Part shown: piece after piece, positions 6,645 to 14,048 of the stretch
Numbering within the stretch: position 1 is the first letter of the stretch
Layout of the letters: every line of letters begins with the position of its first letter
Program-made: the position numbers and the translations under genes
The notes under the pieces: generated by a model
What the model was told of the DNA's origin: nothing
Databases searched by the model: none
The model's input: only the letters and a program-made list of their open reading frames with translations
Assembly: GCA_020048985.1 (NCBI GenBank)
Contig: JAIFLR010000058.1
Coordinates: 1-32,869 of the forward strand
Length of the DNA: 32,869 nt
Reading direction: 5' to 3'
DNA from: Halobacteriovorax sp.
GTDB lineage: Bacteria; Bdellovibrionota; Bacteriovoracia; Bacteriovoracales; Bacteriovoracaceae

Positions 6645-8583
6645 CAGGTACTGAGTTCGCAAAATCTTTTAAGAAACTTACATCCATTTCTTTGCTTAAC
6701 GATTCATCTAGGCAAATGATTGCAGTTTCATGAGACTTATCTCCCGACCATTCTTCCAAGTTGTAACTTGAAACCATATTCGCGACACGGTCAATTTGCA
6801 TCATCTTAGAGTGCATGTATTGGAAGTTGGCCCATGCTCTGGCGTTAGGAAGTTTCTGGATATGTTCAAGGTATGGCTGGTTCTTCTTGGCAGCACCTTT
6901 GTCTAACCATGAAGTCAAAATTGAGTAGATCGTTTTATGGATAGGTTTAAACTTAAAACGGTTCTTCATTTTAATACGGTTGATCATGTTAGACATCTCA
7001 CCGTATCCGCCATCAATTCCATTACCAATGATGTTCAGTTTTACTCCGCGGTCAGTGGCGGCAAAGATATTTTTGAAAAGTTGTTTATTATAAGTTTCGC
7101 GTGCACGCTCTTTAGCATCGTGGGCCGGAAGATCAAAGTAAATTGAACCCGTTGTTAGATTCATGCGCTCTTGAGAGTGCTTTATATACTCCATAAAGAC
7201 TTTTGAAAGTTTATGTTTATCAGTGTCTGGATTTTGCGAAACAAAGCGGCATACACCTTGATTTCTGGCCTTCGGGTCGTTCAGTACAATTGGGTACTGT
7301 TCAGAACCGCGCTGTCCATCGATAGTTTCTTGCGCATATTGCTCATGTGCAATCTTTTCATAGAAAGTGATATCCTTAACACTTGGATTCTTGTCCTGAT
7401 TCATTTCATTTTTCTCGCCCATATATTTCTTCCAAAGCATGATGTAAGTCAACATGGCTTCAGTGGCAATAGGACCTTCTACATAGACATCATTGTCGCG
7501 GTTCATGTGGTTATAGCCCGTTGAAATGTTGTCGGACTCAACGATGTTTGATCCACCCATAATGACTTTAGAATTATCAATAATCATAAACTTGTTATGG
7601 AACAGAGCTGATTCTTCGCCTTTTTTAAGCAAGTCGTTAGCGTATACCACGTCAACTCCGCCTTTAATCATACGGTTCATACATTTTTTCATGGCGATTC
7701 TGGTCCAGACTTTCTCCACCATGAGTTTGACGTCAACACCTTCTTTCACCTTATTGACCAAAATATCTTCAAGTTCTCTAGAAGAGGCATCACAAAAGAA
7801 AGACATAACTGCCATAAGGACTGATTTTTTTGCACCCTTAATTTCTTTCATCTTGCGTTTGTAAGATTCACCGTTTGAAAGGAGGTGTACTTTATTGCCA
7901 AATGTTAGCTCTGTTTTTGAAATGGCATCAATATTTCTCTGGAAACTTTCGGCATAAAATGGTGATTCTTTTGTTGAGTAATCAATAGGCGAGTAATCCT
8001 TGTCCCATACAGTAAGATCAGATCCCAAGTCCTGAACCGGTGGGTGATTCAGTGAACGCCAGTCTTCCAGATGAACGAAGTCTCTTTCATAACGAAGTTT
8101 TTTTGTTTTAAACTCTTTTTCTCCAAAAGTTTTAATTTTAGCATCAAGAAAATCTTCTGCCCCGGCAAGTTCTGTATAAACTTCTGGGTTTAAAACAAAG
8201 AGTTTTGAAACTGAATCAGGGTTAAGTAGGTGAAGAGGGAAAGCTTTTTTTCTCTGCATATCGATATAGAATTCAATTTCATTTTTAGTTACGCTGGAAA
8301 TGACGTCCAAGTCCAGATCCATTAAAGGACTGTCCACGGTATTTTCCACTATGGTCCCCTGACCGGCGAACTTGTAATATTCAACCAGGGCACTATAAGG
8401 GACTTTAAAGCGTTTTTTCGCTTTACCATTTTTCTTCAGCGCATAGGGAGTGAAGGGATTTTCATCTATAAGATTAAGTCCTTCAGATCTGAGCTCCTCT
8501 AAGTCCATGTCCTCAGAGAAGGCACTGTTTGCGGCCAGTAGGGAAGCCATCAGAATGAAAGATTTCATAGAATGTTTAAGCAT
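6625..8583 (-). CDS. Exported phospholipase-D-superfamily protein, paralogue of 4843-6606, 652 aa
   Basis: I prefer the ATG at 8583 over the GTG at 8604 because it places the signal peptide (MKSFILMASLLAANSAFS) near the N-terminus; no strong ribosome binding site decides it. Two HKD motifs are intact: H329-N-K331-x4-D336 with GGSN, and H591-S-K593-x4-D598 with SSYNLEEWS. It aligns with the convergent PLD protein over nearly its whole length, including DWRSLNH, GNKVHLLSNGE, EGVDVKLMVEKVWT, GIDGGYGE and the same four cysteines. An insertion-rich linker near residue 400 makes it about 65 residues longer. The pair likely arose by duplication and inversion. Enzyme class is secure; substrate is not. 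Confidence 0.85.
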   Translation of the reverse strand: MLKHSMKSFILMASLLAANSAFSEDMDLEELRSEGLNLIDENPFTPYALKKNGKAKKRFKVPYSALVEYYKFAGQGTIVENTVDSPLMDLDLDVISSVTKNEIEFYIDMQRKKAFPLHLLNPDSVSKLFVLNPEVYTELAGAEDFLDAKIKTFGEKEFKTKKLRYERDFVHLEDWRSLNHPPVQDLGSDLTVWDKDYSPIDYSTKESPFYAESFQRNIDAISKTELTFGNKVHLLSNGESYKRKMKEIKGAKKSVLMAVMSFFCDASSRELEDILVNKVKEGVDVKLMVEKVWTRIAMKKCMNRMIKGGVDVVYANDLLKKGEESALFHNKFMIIDNSKVIMGGSNIVESDNISTGYNHMNRDNDVYVEGPIATEAMLTYIMLWKKYMGEKNEMNQDKNPSVKDITFYEKIAHEQYAQETIDGQRGSEQYPIVLNDPKARNQGVCRFVSQNPDTDKHKLSKVFMEYIKHSQERMNLTTGSIYFDLPAHDAKERARETYNKQLFKNIFAATDRGVKLNIIGNGIDGGYGEMSNMINRIKMKNRFKFKPIHKTIYSILTSWLDKGAAKKNQPYLEHIQKLPNARAWANFQYMHSKMMQIDRVANMVSSYNLEEWSGDKSHETAIICLDESLSKEMDVSFLKDFANSVPAAVTKN

Positions 8584-8705
8584 AAGTACACCCGTTTTAA
8601 TCACGTAATAAGACTGTTTATCCCGACCATATGAGCAAGGTGTGTGCCAAAAGAGATGGTCTTTACTGCACTCTGACGCTTCTTGGGCCGCTGGTTGAAC
8701 TACAC

Positions 8706-8724
8706 CTGTCTAAAATTTTGACAG
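8706..8724. promoter_or_regulatory. AT-core dyad in front of the TonB-like gene
   Basis: CTGTC (8706-8710) and GACAG (8720-8724) flank AAAATTTT with one extra T, giving a near-perfect inverted repeat. It is directly followed by the repeat motif at 8729-8744. GGGTCA (8733-8738) and TGACCC (8767-8772) form a second inverted pair. It may be an operator or part of a small palindromic repeat element. Confidence 0.35.
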
Positions 8725-8728
8725 TGCG

Positions 8729-8744
8729 GGTGGGGTCATATTCT
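8729..8744 (+). repeat. Second copy of the GGTGGGGTC motif (see 800-815)
   Basis: It matches 800-815 in 14 of 16 positions and again ends in a -10-like hexamer (TATTCT). TTGACA lies at 8718-8723, but the 15-nt spacing is short for a promoter. Both copies being intergenic suggests a dispersed palindromic element or a shared promoter type. Confidence 0.35.
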
Positions 8745-8805
8745 TTAGGTTTTCCCAATTATTTTGTGACCCTTAAGTGATAAAATTGAGGGGACTGGAG
8801 GCGGC

Positions 8806-9660
8806 ATGATTCAGCGCTCTTGGTTCTATCGGAATGGTCTTTATTACACCATTTTGGCGTTAGTCATTATTGTGCATTTAATTCTATTGGCAACTAGGAT
8901 CTACCAAGACTGGAGGCTCGCCGATATTAAGGACAATGTTCAACCTCGTCAGGAGCGGACTTTTAAGGTCAAATTTCAAACGGATACTAAAAGACAAATT
9001 GTTCAATCTGAAGATCCTCTGACCAAAGAGAAGCCAACTAAAAAAAGTTATTTGAGTGATAAAGACCGAAAGTTTGATCGTGAATCTGTGGCGAGAAAAG
9101 TTGATACCTTTAAATCTTCTGGTGGTGGAAATTCAAATAAAGATTCCTTATCCTTGTCTGATCTTGGTGCCTTTGAGAAGGGGCATAATCCTTTGAAGGC
9201 AGCAGCAAAAACTGCGGCTTCCAAACGGCAAGTGGCAGGACAAAAACGAAATAATAACCAGGCAGGGGTAAGCTCAACCAATGATTATGTTGAGGACGTG
9301 CCTCTAGGAGATCTGACCTACCTGAATACAGTCGAATATAAATACTATGGATTTTTTCACCGCATTCGGCAAAAGTTGGAACAGTTCTGGGGAAGGAGTA
9401 TTCAGGAAAAAGCTGAGACTATTATGAAAGAGGGCAGAAGAGTCGCCTCCGATGATAATCTTATTACTGCTTTGGTTGTAACGCTTAATGAAGCAGGGGA
9501 GATCGTGAACATTGAAATCAAAGGATCCAGTGGGGTAAAAGAACTTGATGATTCTGCCGTCGAATCTTTCAATGAGGCAGGCCCCTTTCCAAATCCACCT
9601 AAGGAATTAGTTGAAAACGGTAAAGTTAAAATCGAATGGGGCTTTGTGATCAATACCTAG
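8806..9660 (+). CDS. TonB-family protein with one N-terminal membrane anchor, 284 aa
   Basis: One transmembrane helix (residues about 13-31, ILALVIIVHLILL) follows a short positively charged N-terminus. Residues 35-165 are a long, charged, low-complexity periplasmic spacer rich in Lys, Ser and Asn. Residues about 175-284 look like a TonB C-terminal domain (FHRIRQKLEQFW, VTLNEAGEIVNIEIKGSSGV, LDDSAVESF, PFPNPPKEL). Such proteins pass proton-motive energy from ExbB/ExbD to outer-membrane receptors or act in envelope and motility machines. No ExbB/ExbD or receptor gene is present here, so its partner is unknown. A GGAGG-type site precedes the ATG. Its stop overlaps the convergent ferritin-like gene's stop by 4 bp. 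Confidence 0.8.
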   Translation: MIQRSWFYRNGLYYTILALVIIVHLILLATRIYQDWRLADIKDNVQPRQERTFKVKFQTDTKRQIVQSEDPLTKEKPTKKSYLSDKDRKFDRESVARKVDTFKSSGGGNSNKDSLSLSDLGAFEKGHNPLKAAAKTAASKRQVAGQKRNNNQAGVSSTNDYVEDVPLGDLTYLNTVEYKYYGFFHRIRQKLEQFWGRSIQEKAETIMKEGRRVASDDNLITALVVTLNEAGEIVNIEIKGSSGVKELDDSAVESFNEAGPFPNPPKELVENGKVKIEWGFVINT

Positions 9661-10412
9661 TGTTTAATTATTGAATCAATATCAAATTCCAAAACAGCAT
9701 TTTGTTCAGGAGAAATGATTTCATTATTTAAGGTTAATTCCTGTACCCACTGCTTAACTGTGATCAAATGAAAAGCCTCCTCGTCCAAGATTTGTTGAAA
9801 CTGAATCGCCAGATCTCCTAGACCATTTCTTTCGGCCAGCTCAATCATGAGCTCCCAACCCGCATTATCTACTAATTCGAGATGAAGCATTATTTCTAGT
9901 GACTGCAGAAAGGTTGTTCTGGGGTCAGTAAGCACTTGTATCCAACCCACCGTGGCCGTCCCGATAACATCTGCGGCAGGAGTCAGTGCAGTCGGGTCTC
10001 CACCCATGTTGGTAATGACCTCACTGACATTTTGAAAGTGTTTTAATTTTTCGAGGTAAAATTGTTCGATTCTGGTCAGCTCTGGAAGTCGCTCTTGGTG
10101 GTTGGTGCCATTATATTTAGTTATAAGCGCCTCATAAAGTCTTGCCCCCATTCTTTCAAAGACGAGTCTTTCACCTAGTTTATCCATCATGGCATGATTA
10201 CCCATCATGATTTGCTCGTGTATGACTTCACTCACTCCTTTAATGGATATAGGAAAAGAGATGGAGCCGATACCTTCGGCTTCCTGCATGTGAAGAATGC
10301 GGTTATTTCCAATTTCTGTGCAGTCACCCTTTGTGGGATGAGTGAGTTCGCTGGCCCCCTTGATCGTTTTAATTGAATCCAAGGGCGAAATAATTGTTCC
10401 TGTGCGATTCAT
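9657..10412 (-). CDS. Ferritin-like-fold protein, second gene of the pair, 251 aa
   Basis: The reading frame opens at a GTG (10424) that overlaps the upstream stop, but the ATG at 10412 is a better start because GAGG lies 6-9 nt before it. No signal peptide. The protein is almost entirely helical, with Glu- and His-rich helices typical of the ferritin-like fold: ERLVFERMGARLYEALITKY, ELTRIEQFYLEKLKHF, LEIMLHLELVDNAGWELMIELAE and DEEAFHLITVKQW. E-x-x-H-type spacing in two helices suggests a dinuclear metal site. Likely roles are iron or oxidative-stress handling, or a metal oxidase; the precise family is not recognised. It is translationally coupled to the upstream ferritin-like gene. Confidence 0.7.
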   Translation of the reverse strand: MNRTGTIISPLDSIKTIKGASELTHPTKGDCTEIGNNRILHMQEAEGIGSISFPISIKGVSEVIHEQIMMGNHAMMDKLGERLVFERMGARLYEALITKYNGTNHQERLPELTRIEQFYLEKLKHFQNVSEVITNMGGDPTALTPAADVIGTATVGWIQVLTDPRTTFLQSLEIMLHLELVDNAGWELMIELAERNGLGDLAIQFQQILDEEAFHLITVKQWVQELTLNNEIISPEQNAVLEFDIDSIIKH

Positions 10413-10420
10413 GAAATACC

Positions 10421-11575
10421 TCACATCGATAATTCAGTTCCTGGTTTCCATATATAACCCGCGGAAACTTTCTCCGAAGGAGAGTGATCATTGTTGACTT
10501 GTTCTCGATATTTAACCGTCCAAGCACTTTCAGCGTCTGATGTAATAAATTTTTTACCTTTAACTTTTAGGTTAATCTCCTCTTTGAGTATCATTCGAAT
10601 AAAAGTTCTCTGTGACTTATAGGGAATTGTTTCAGATATTTTTTCGGGTAAAATTTCTGCTGGGTCTCTTTTTTCTTCCTGCTTGAATATTTCCATTGCT
10701 GCCTGAAGTTGCCCCAGTTCGTAATCTAAAAACCTCTCCCAAATTGCTTTAATGCGAGGGTTTGATTCGTGTGCGACACAACTATAATAATTATAAACTT
10801 CGTTTGCCTCGTGGATGAGTAGCTTTTCTGCCCATGTTTCACGAGTGTCGATCATGGATTCATATTGAGTGATGTGTTGTTCCTCAGTTGAGGCAATTTC
10901 GGCATAAAGTTGTCTTGCTGTGGGGTCAGAAAACATTTGCCCAATGTTCATATAGAAGTGATGAGTTTGCTGCTCAAGACTTAAAATCGTCAGGGCATGA
11001 AATTTTGTCATCACCTCGGCCGTATCTTTATTATATTGTCGTTTGATGTCATCGTGAGGGTCCCGGTGTTCTTCCTTGGTTTGTCTTCCCGGGATGATGT
11101 CTGTGTAATTTTGTAGGATGGTATTGGCGTCCTTACCTTCCAAACGGTCAAGAAGGGAGGTGAAACGGTACAAGTGATCAAAATCTTCCAGCATCCCGTA
11201 ACGGTAAACCTGGGCGAGATAACTATCCATCTCTTGTTGAGCTAAAGCGGCTGTTATCTCGATTTCAGCTTGCTCATAAGCAATAGTGGTTTCAAGCAGA
11301 TTATGGTCAGGACCTAGGAGGCAATTGATGAGACTCGCTTGGTGTTGCTCTACCCTGCGGATGACGGCCAAGGGTGTTTGCAGATCCCGGTTCATACGTG
11401 CGCAGGCATGACTAAAGAATGAAGCCTCGTTCTCTAATCCATTCATGAGAATGATTCTGATGCGGGTGAAGGCGTCGTCATTCAGTTTACTAATGGGTTG
11501 TTGAATTAGGTCTTTCCAACTGAATATTTGTTTTTCGAGAGGAATACCTTTGTCTTTAAATAAGTTTAAACTCAT
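10421..11575 (-). CDS. Large ferritin-like-fold protein with probably two four-helix units, 384 aa
   Basis: The ATG at 11575 is chosen because GGAGG lies 7 nt upstream; the longer frame to 11647 has no such site. The sequence is nearly all helical. Residues about 60-155 and 180-300 each look like a ferritin or rubrerythrin-type bundle; the second contains LTILSLEQQTHHFYMNIG, YAEIASTEEQHITQYES, LLIHEANEVYNYY and ERFLDYELGQLQAAMEIF, with repeated Glu and EEQH residues suited to a diiron site. The C-terminal part (KGKKFITSDAESAW) is unfamiliar. No export signal. With the gene at 9657 it forms a two-gene operon, probably for iron or peroxide metabolism; this is inferred from the fold only. Confidence 0.7.
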   Translation of the reverse strand: MSLNLFKDKGIPLEKQIFSWKDLIQQPISKLNDDAFTRIRIILMNGLENEASFFSHACARMNRDLQTPLAVIRRVEQHQASLINCLLGPDHNLLETTIAYEQAEIEITAALAQQEMDSYLAQVYRYGMLEDFDHLYRFTSLLDRLEGKDANTILQNYTDIIPGRQTKEEHRDPHDDIKRQYNKDTAEVMTKFHALTILSLEQQTHHFYMNIGQMFSDPTARQLYAEIASTEEQHITQYESMIDTRETWAEKLLIHEANEVYNYYSCVAHESNPRIKAIWERFLDYELGQLQAAMEIFKQEEKRDPAEILPEKISETIPYKSQRTFIRMILKEEINLKVKGKKFITSDAESAWTVKYREQVNNDHSPSEKVSAGYIWKPGTELSM

Positions 11576-11699
11576 GGCAAAGCCTCCTTCGTTCAAACAA
11601 GATACTTGGTGCAAGCTTGATGCCTGACGAAATGAAAGGAATTGCAAGGGGCTTGGGGCAAGCAGCCCGATATGCGCATCGCGCAGTGATTCATTTATA

Positions 11700-11728
11700 T
11701 TGTGAAACCGTTTTCCTTAGTTTCTAAT
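11700..11728 (+). promoter_or_regulatory. Promoter of the M28 peptidase gene
   Basis: TTGTGA (11700-11705), a 17-nt spacer and TCTAAT (11723-11728, five of six consensus bases) give a start near 11735 and a leader of about 34 nt. A small GC dyad, TGCGC-ATC-GCGCA (11673-11685), lies just upstream, between the divergent genes, and could bind a regulator. Confidence 0.5.
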
Positions 11729-11768
11729 TAAAGGGACTCGAAAAGCTCAATCATCCAAGGATAGGATC

Positions 11769-12833
11769 ATGAACATATTGTCACTTAGTACACTTCTATT
11801 AGGCTCATCTCTTATTTTCTCTGCTTCTCCTAAAAAGCCGCTTTATCAAGTGATGAGCTCTCATCCTCATGACGTGAAGGAAATTACCCCTTACATAGAA
11901 ACTGTCAAACAAGAGGGGCGTCTGTGGCTTGTTCAGCTTAAAGGTAGTGCTCCCTCTGAAGTCATGAGTCACCTCAGGCAAACTAATGGTAGCGATATCA
12001 AACATTATACAGCCCCAGTTCAAAAGGCTGCTTTTGCTTCTCCCATCATTAAAGACTTCGCTTCTCGCATCGATGCAGCTTCTATCAAAAGTGATGTTGA
12101 GACATTGGCGAATTATAAAACACGCTTGGTAGGATCGGCCGATAACCAAAAGGCAACTGCTCAGATTAAAGATATCTTCACTGCACTTGGCTACTCAGTA
12201 ACTCAGTATTGTTATAGACCAGATGCTTGTAGTGTAGTGGCAGACAAGGCCGGTGACGGTACTTCTGACGGTGTGATTATGATCATGGCGCACTTGGATT
12301 CAGTGGGCAAAAACTTTGCTGGCGCTGATGATAACGCCAGTGGTGCTGCTGTACTTATGGAAGTTGCTCGTGTTTTAAAAGATTATGGAAATAAAAAGAC
12401 CCTGCGTTTTTTTGCGACTAATGGGGAAGAGTCTGGTCTCTATGGGGCCGAACACTATGCGGAAGTGCTTAAGAAGTCAGGACAGATTAAGAAACTAGTT
12501 CTTGCCATCAATATGGATATGGTTGGTTATAATTCAAACGGAATAGTTGAATTAGAAACGGACTCACAATATGAAGGTCTGGCCAATTGGTTTGCTGGAC
12601 TGGCGACGACTTACACAAGTCTGCGCTCAAAAATTACTATTGGTGCTTGGGGAAGTGATCACGTACCTTTTATTAAAGGCGGAGTCCCAACTCTTCTTAC
12701 AATTGAAGACTGGAGCACAAAGACACCTTGTTACCATACTGAGTGTGATAAACCTTCTTCGCTTAACTATGAATACGCTGCAGAGATAGCTAAACTTAAC
12801 TTAGCCGCAATTATGTCTAAAGACGCAGAGTAA
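11769..12833 (+). CDS. Secreted zinc aminopeptidase, M28 family, 354 aa
   Basis: Signal peptide MNILSLSTLLLGSSLIFSAS. The M28 catalytic domain starts near residue 105. The two-zinc ligand set is visible: H175 (MAHLDSVG), bridging D187 (GADDNASG), catalytic E220/E221 (NGEESG), D250 (NMDMVGY) and H323 (CYHTECDKP). Residues 20-100 resemble a short propeptide. Cysteines near the active site (C148/C154 and C321/C326) probably form disulfides, consistent with an extracellular enzyme. It would release N-terminal residues from peptides made by the endoproteases elsewhere in the window. AAGGATAGGATC before the ATG provides the ribosome binding site, and a promoter is at 11700-11728. Confidence 0.9.
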   Translation: MNILSLSTLLLGSSLIFSASPKKPLYQVMSSHPHDVKEITPYIETVKQEGRLWLVQLKGSAPSEVMSHLRQTNGSDIKHYTAPVQKAAFASPIIKDFASRIDAASIKSDVETLANYKTRLVGSADNQKATAQIKDIFTALGYSVTQYCYRPDACSVVADKAGDGTSDGVIMIMAHLDSVGKNFAGADDNASGAAVLMEVARVLKDYGNKKTLRFFATNGEESGLYGAEHYAEVLKKSGQIKKLVLAINMDMVGYNSNGIVELETDSQYEGLANWFAGLATTYTSLRSKITIGAWGSDHVPFIKGGVPTLLTIEDWSTKTPCYHTECDKPSSLNYEYAAEIAKLNLAAIMSKDAE

Positions 12834-12915
12834 ATCCTGATATCTTATGGTTCGATATAGATTCATTGCCATTTTTTTATTTAGATAAAAATCTATCTGG
12901 TATACAAATGGCACC

Positions 12916-13650
12916 ATGAAAGTAAGTAATAAAATGAATCTTCCATTAGACGGGCTCAATCTTGAGTCATTGATGGAGACGCTTTTTTACCGAGAAGAGT
13001 TCCTTTCAATTGCCAGCCACGAACTTAAGACACCACTAACCAGCATCAAACTTCAGACCCAAGTCTTTAGACGTAATTCTAAAAAAGAAAAAAATACATC
13101 TTACTCAAAAGAGAAGGTGGACCGTTTGGTAGATCAGATTGATATCCAATCTACGCGGTTGATTAAAATTATTGATGATATGCTGGATATTTCGCGCATC
13201 AGAACTGGCCAGCTTGTGATGACTAAAACAAAATTTAATTTGAGTGAGGTTGTCGAAGAACTACTACCAGCACAAATCTCTTCGAAAATTGAGTCAAATA
13301 TTTTTATCAATGGAGATCGTGAGAGAATTATTCAAGCGATGAGTGTCATCCTAAATAATGCCGCAAGATATGGAAGGGGTCTTCCTATAAAAGTAAGATT
13401 GGTTCAAAGGAAAACGAAAATCATCTTTTCCGTTCAAGATCAGGGGTATGGTATTTCTCCCGAAGATCAGAAAAGAATTTTTCAACGTTTTCAAAGGGCC
13501 GTACCTGCTTCTGAAGTGAGCGGTATAGGACTGGGACTTTTTATTGCGAATGAAATAGTAGAATCTCATAATGGAAAGATTATTGTTAAGAGTGAAATCG
13601 GTCAGGGTTCAACATTTAAAGTTAATTTCAAACGTGAGGAGTCTTTATGA
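12916..13650 (+). CDS. Soluble sensor histidine kinase without an input domain, 244 aa
   Basis: The whole protein is a HisKA plus HATPase_c core. The H-box is SHELKTPL with phospho-acceptor H35. The N-box has N147/N148 (LNNAARYG), G1 is D175-Q-G-Y-G179, the F-box is FQRFQRA, and G2 is GIGLGLFIA near 203-211. Only about 30 residues precede the H-box, with no signal peptide, membrane segment or PAS/GAF domain, so input must come from partner proteins. The gene overlaps the receiver gene by ATGA, which argues they are cognate. No clear ribosome binding site precedes the ATG at 12916; M7 at 12934 is an alternative start. Confidence 0.9.
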   Translation: MKVSNKMNLPLDGLNLESLMETLFYREEFLSIASHELKTPLTSIKLQTQVFRRNSKKEKNTSYSKEKVDRLVDQIDIQSTRLIKIIDDMLDISRIRTGQLVMTKTKFNLSEVVEELLPAQISSKIESNIFINGDRERIIQAMSVILNNAARYGRGLPIKVRLVQRKTKIIFSVQDQGYGISPEDQKRIFQRFQRAVPASEVSGIGLGLFIANEIVESHNGKIIVKSEIGQGSTFKVNFKREESL

Positions 13651-14048
13651 ATCATCCAGTTTGTATCATTGATGATGATGATGATGTTCGCGAGGTGATG
13701 AGTTTTGCGCTTGAATATGAGGGGATTCAGTCCATTCCTTTTGCCAGTGCCATGCAAGCGGAAGCCTATTTGTCGAACCTTACTCCAGACTATCTTCCGT
13801 CTTTGATTTTTGTCGATTTTATGATGCCCGAAATGGATGGACTGGAATTTATCAATTTGATGCGAAAAAAATATCCAGATACTTTAGGCCGAATTCCGAT
13901 GGTCCTGAGTACGGCCAGACTGGCAGAAGATACTGATGTGATGCCAGCAGGTATTGTTAAATTAGAAAAACCAATCGACCTTGATCACTTTATCAGAATT
14001 GCTAAAGAGCACTACTCACCTTTGGAGAAGCACGCTTCTGTGTCTTAA
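13647..14048 (+). CDS. Single-domain response regulator (receiver only), 133 aa
   Basis: It has a CheY-type receiver: acidic pocket D9-D11 (IIDDDDDV), phospho-acceptor D57 (FVDFMMPEMDG), T89 in the ST pair and K108 (KLEKP). No output domain follows, so it must act by protein contact, as CheY or Spo0F-like relays do. Its start overlaps the kinase stop by 4 bp (ATGA), indicating translational coupling. The last 47 bp run antisense through the 3' end of the convergent cstA gene. Confidence 0.9.
   Translation: MNHPVCIIDDDDDVREVMSFALEYEGIQSIPFASAMQAEAYLSNLTPDYLPSLIFVDFMMPEMDGLEFINLMRKKYPDTLGRIPMVLSTARLAEDTDVMPAGIVKLEKPIDLDHFIRIAKEHYSPLEKHASVS

Noticed and set aside
7213..7864. Two long forward open frames opposite the reverse PLD gene
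   Set aside because: They are antisense shadows of a gene with intact HKD motifs, lack ribosome binding sites and look hydrophobic only because of the opposite strand's codons.
12138..12145. GCCGATAA (FliA -10 box) inside the M28 peptidase gene
   Set aside because: It is within coding sequence with no following gene start; taken as chance.
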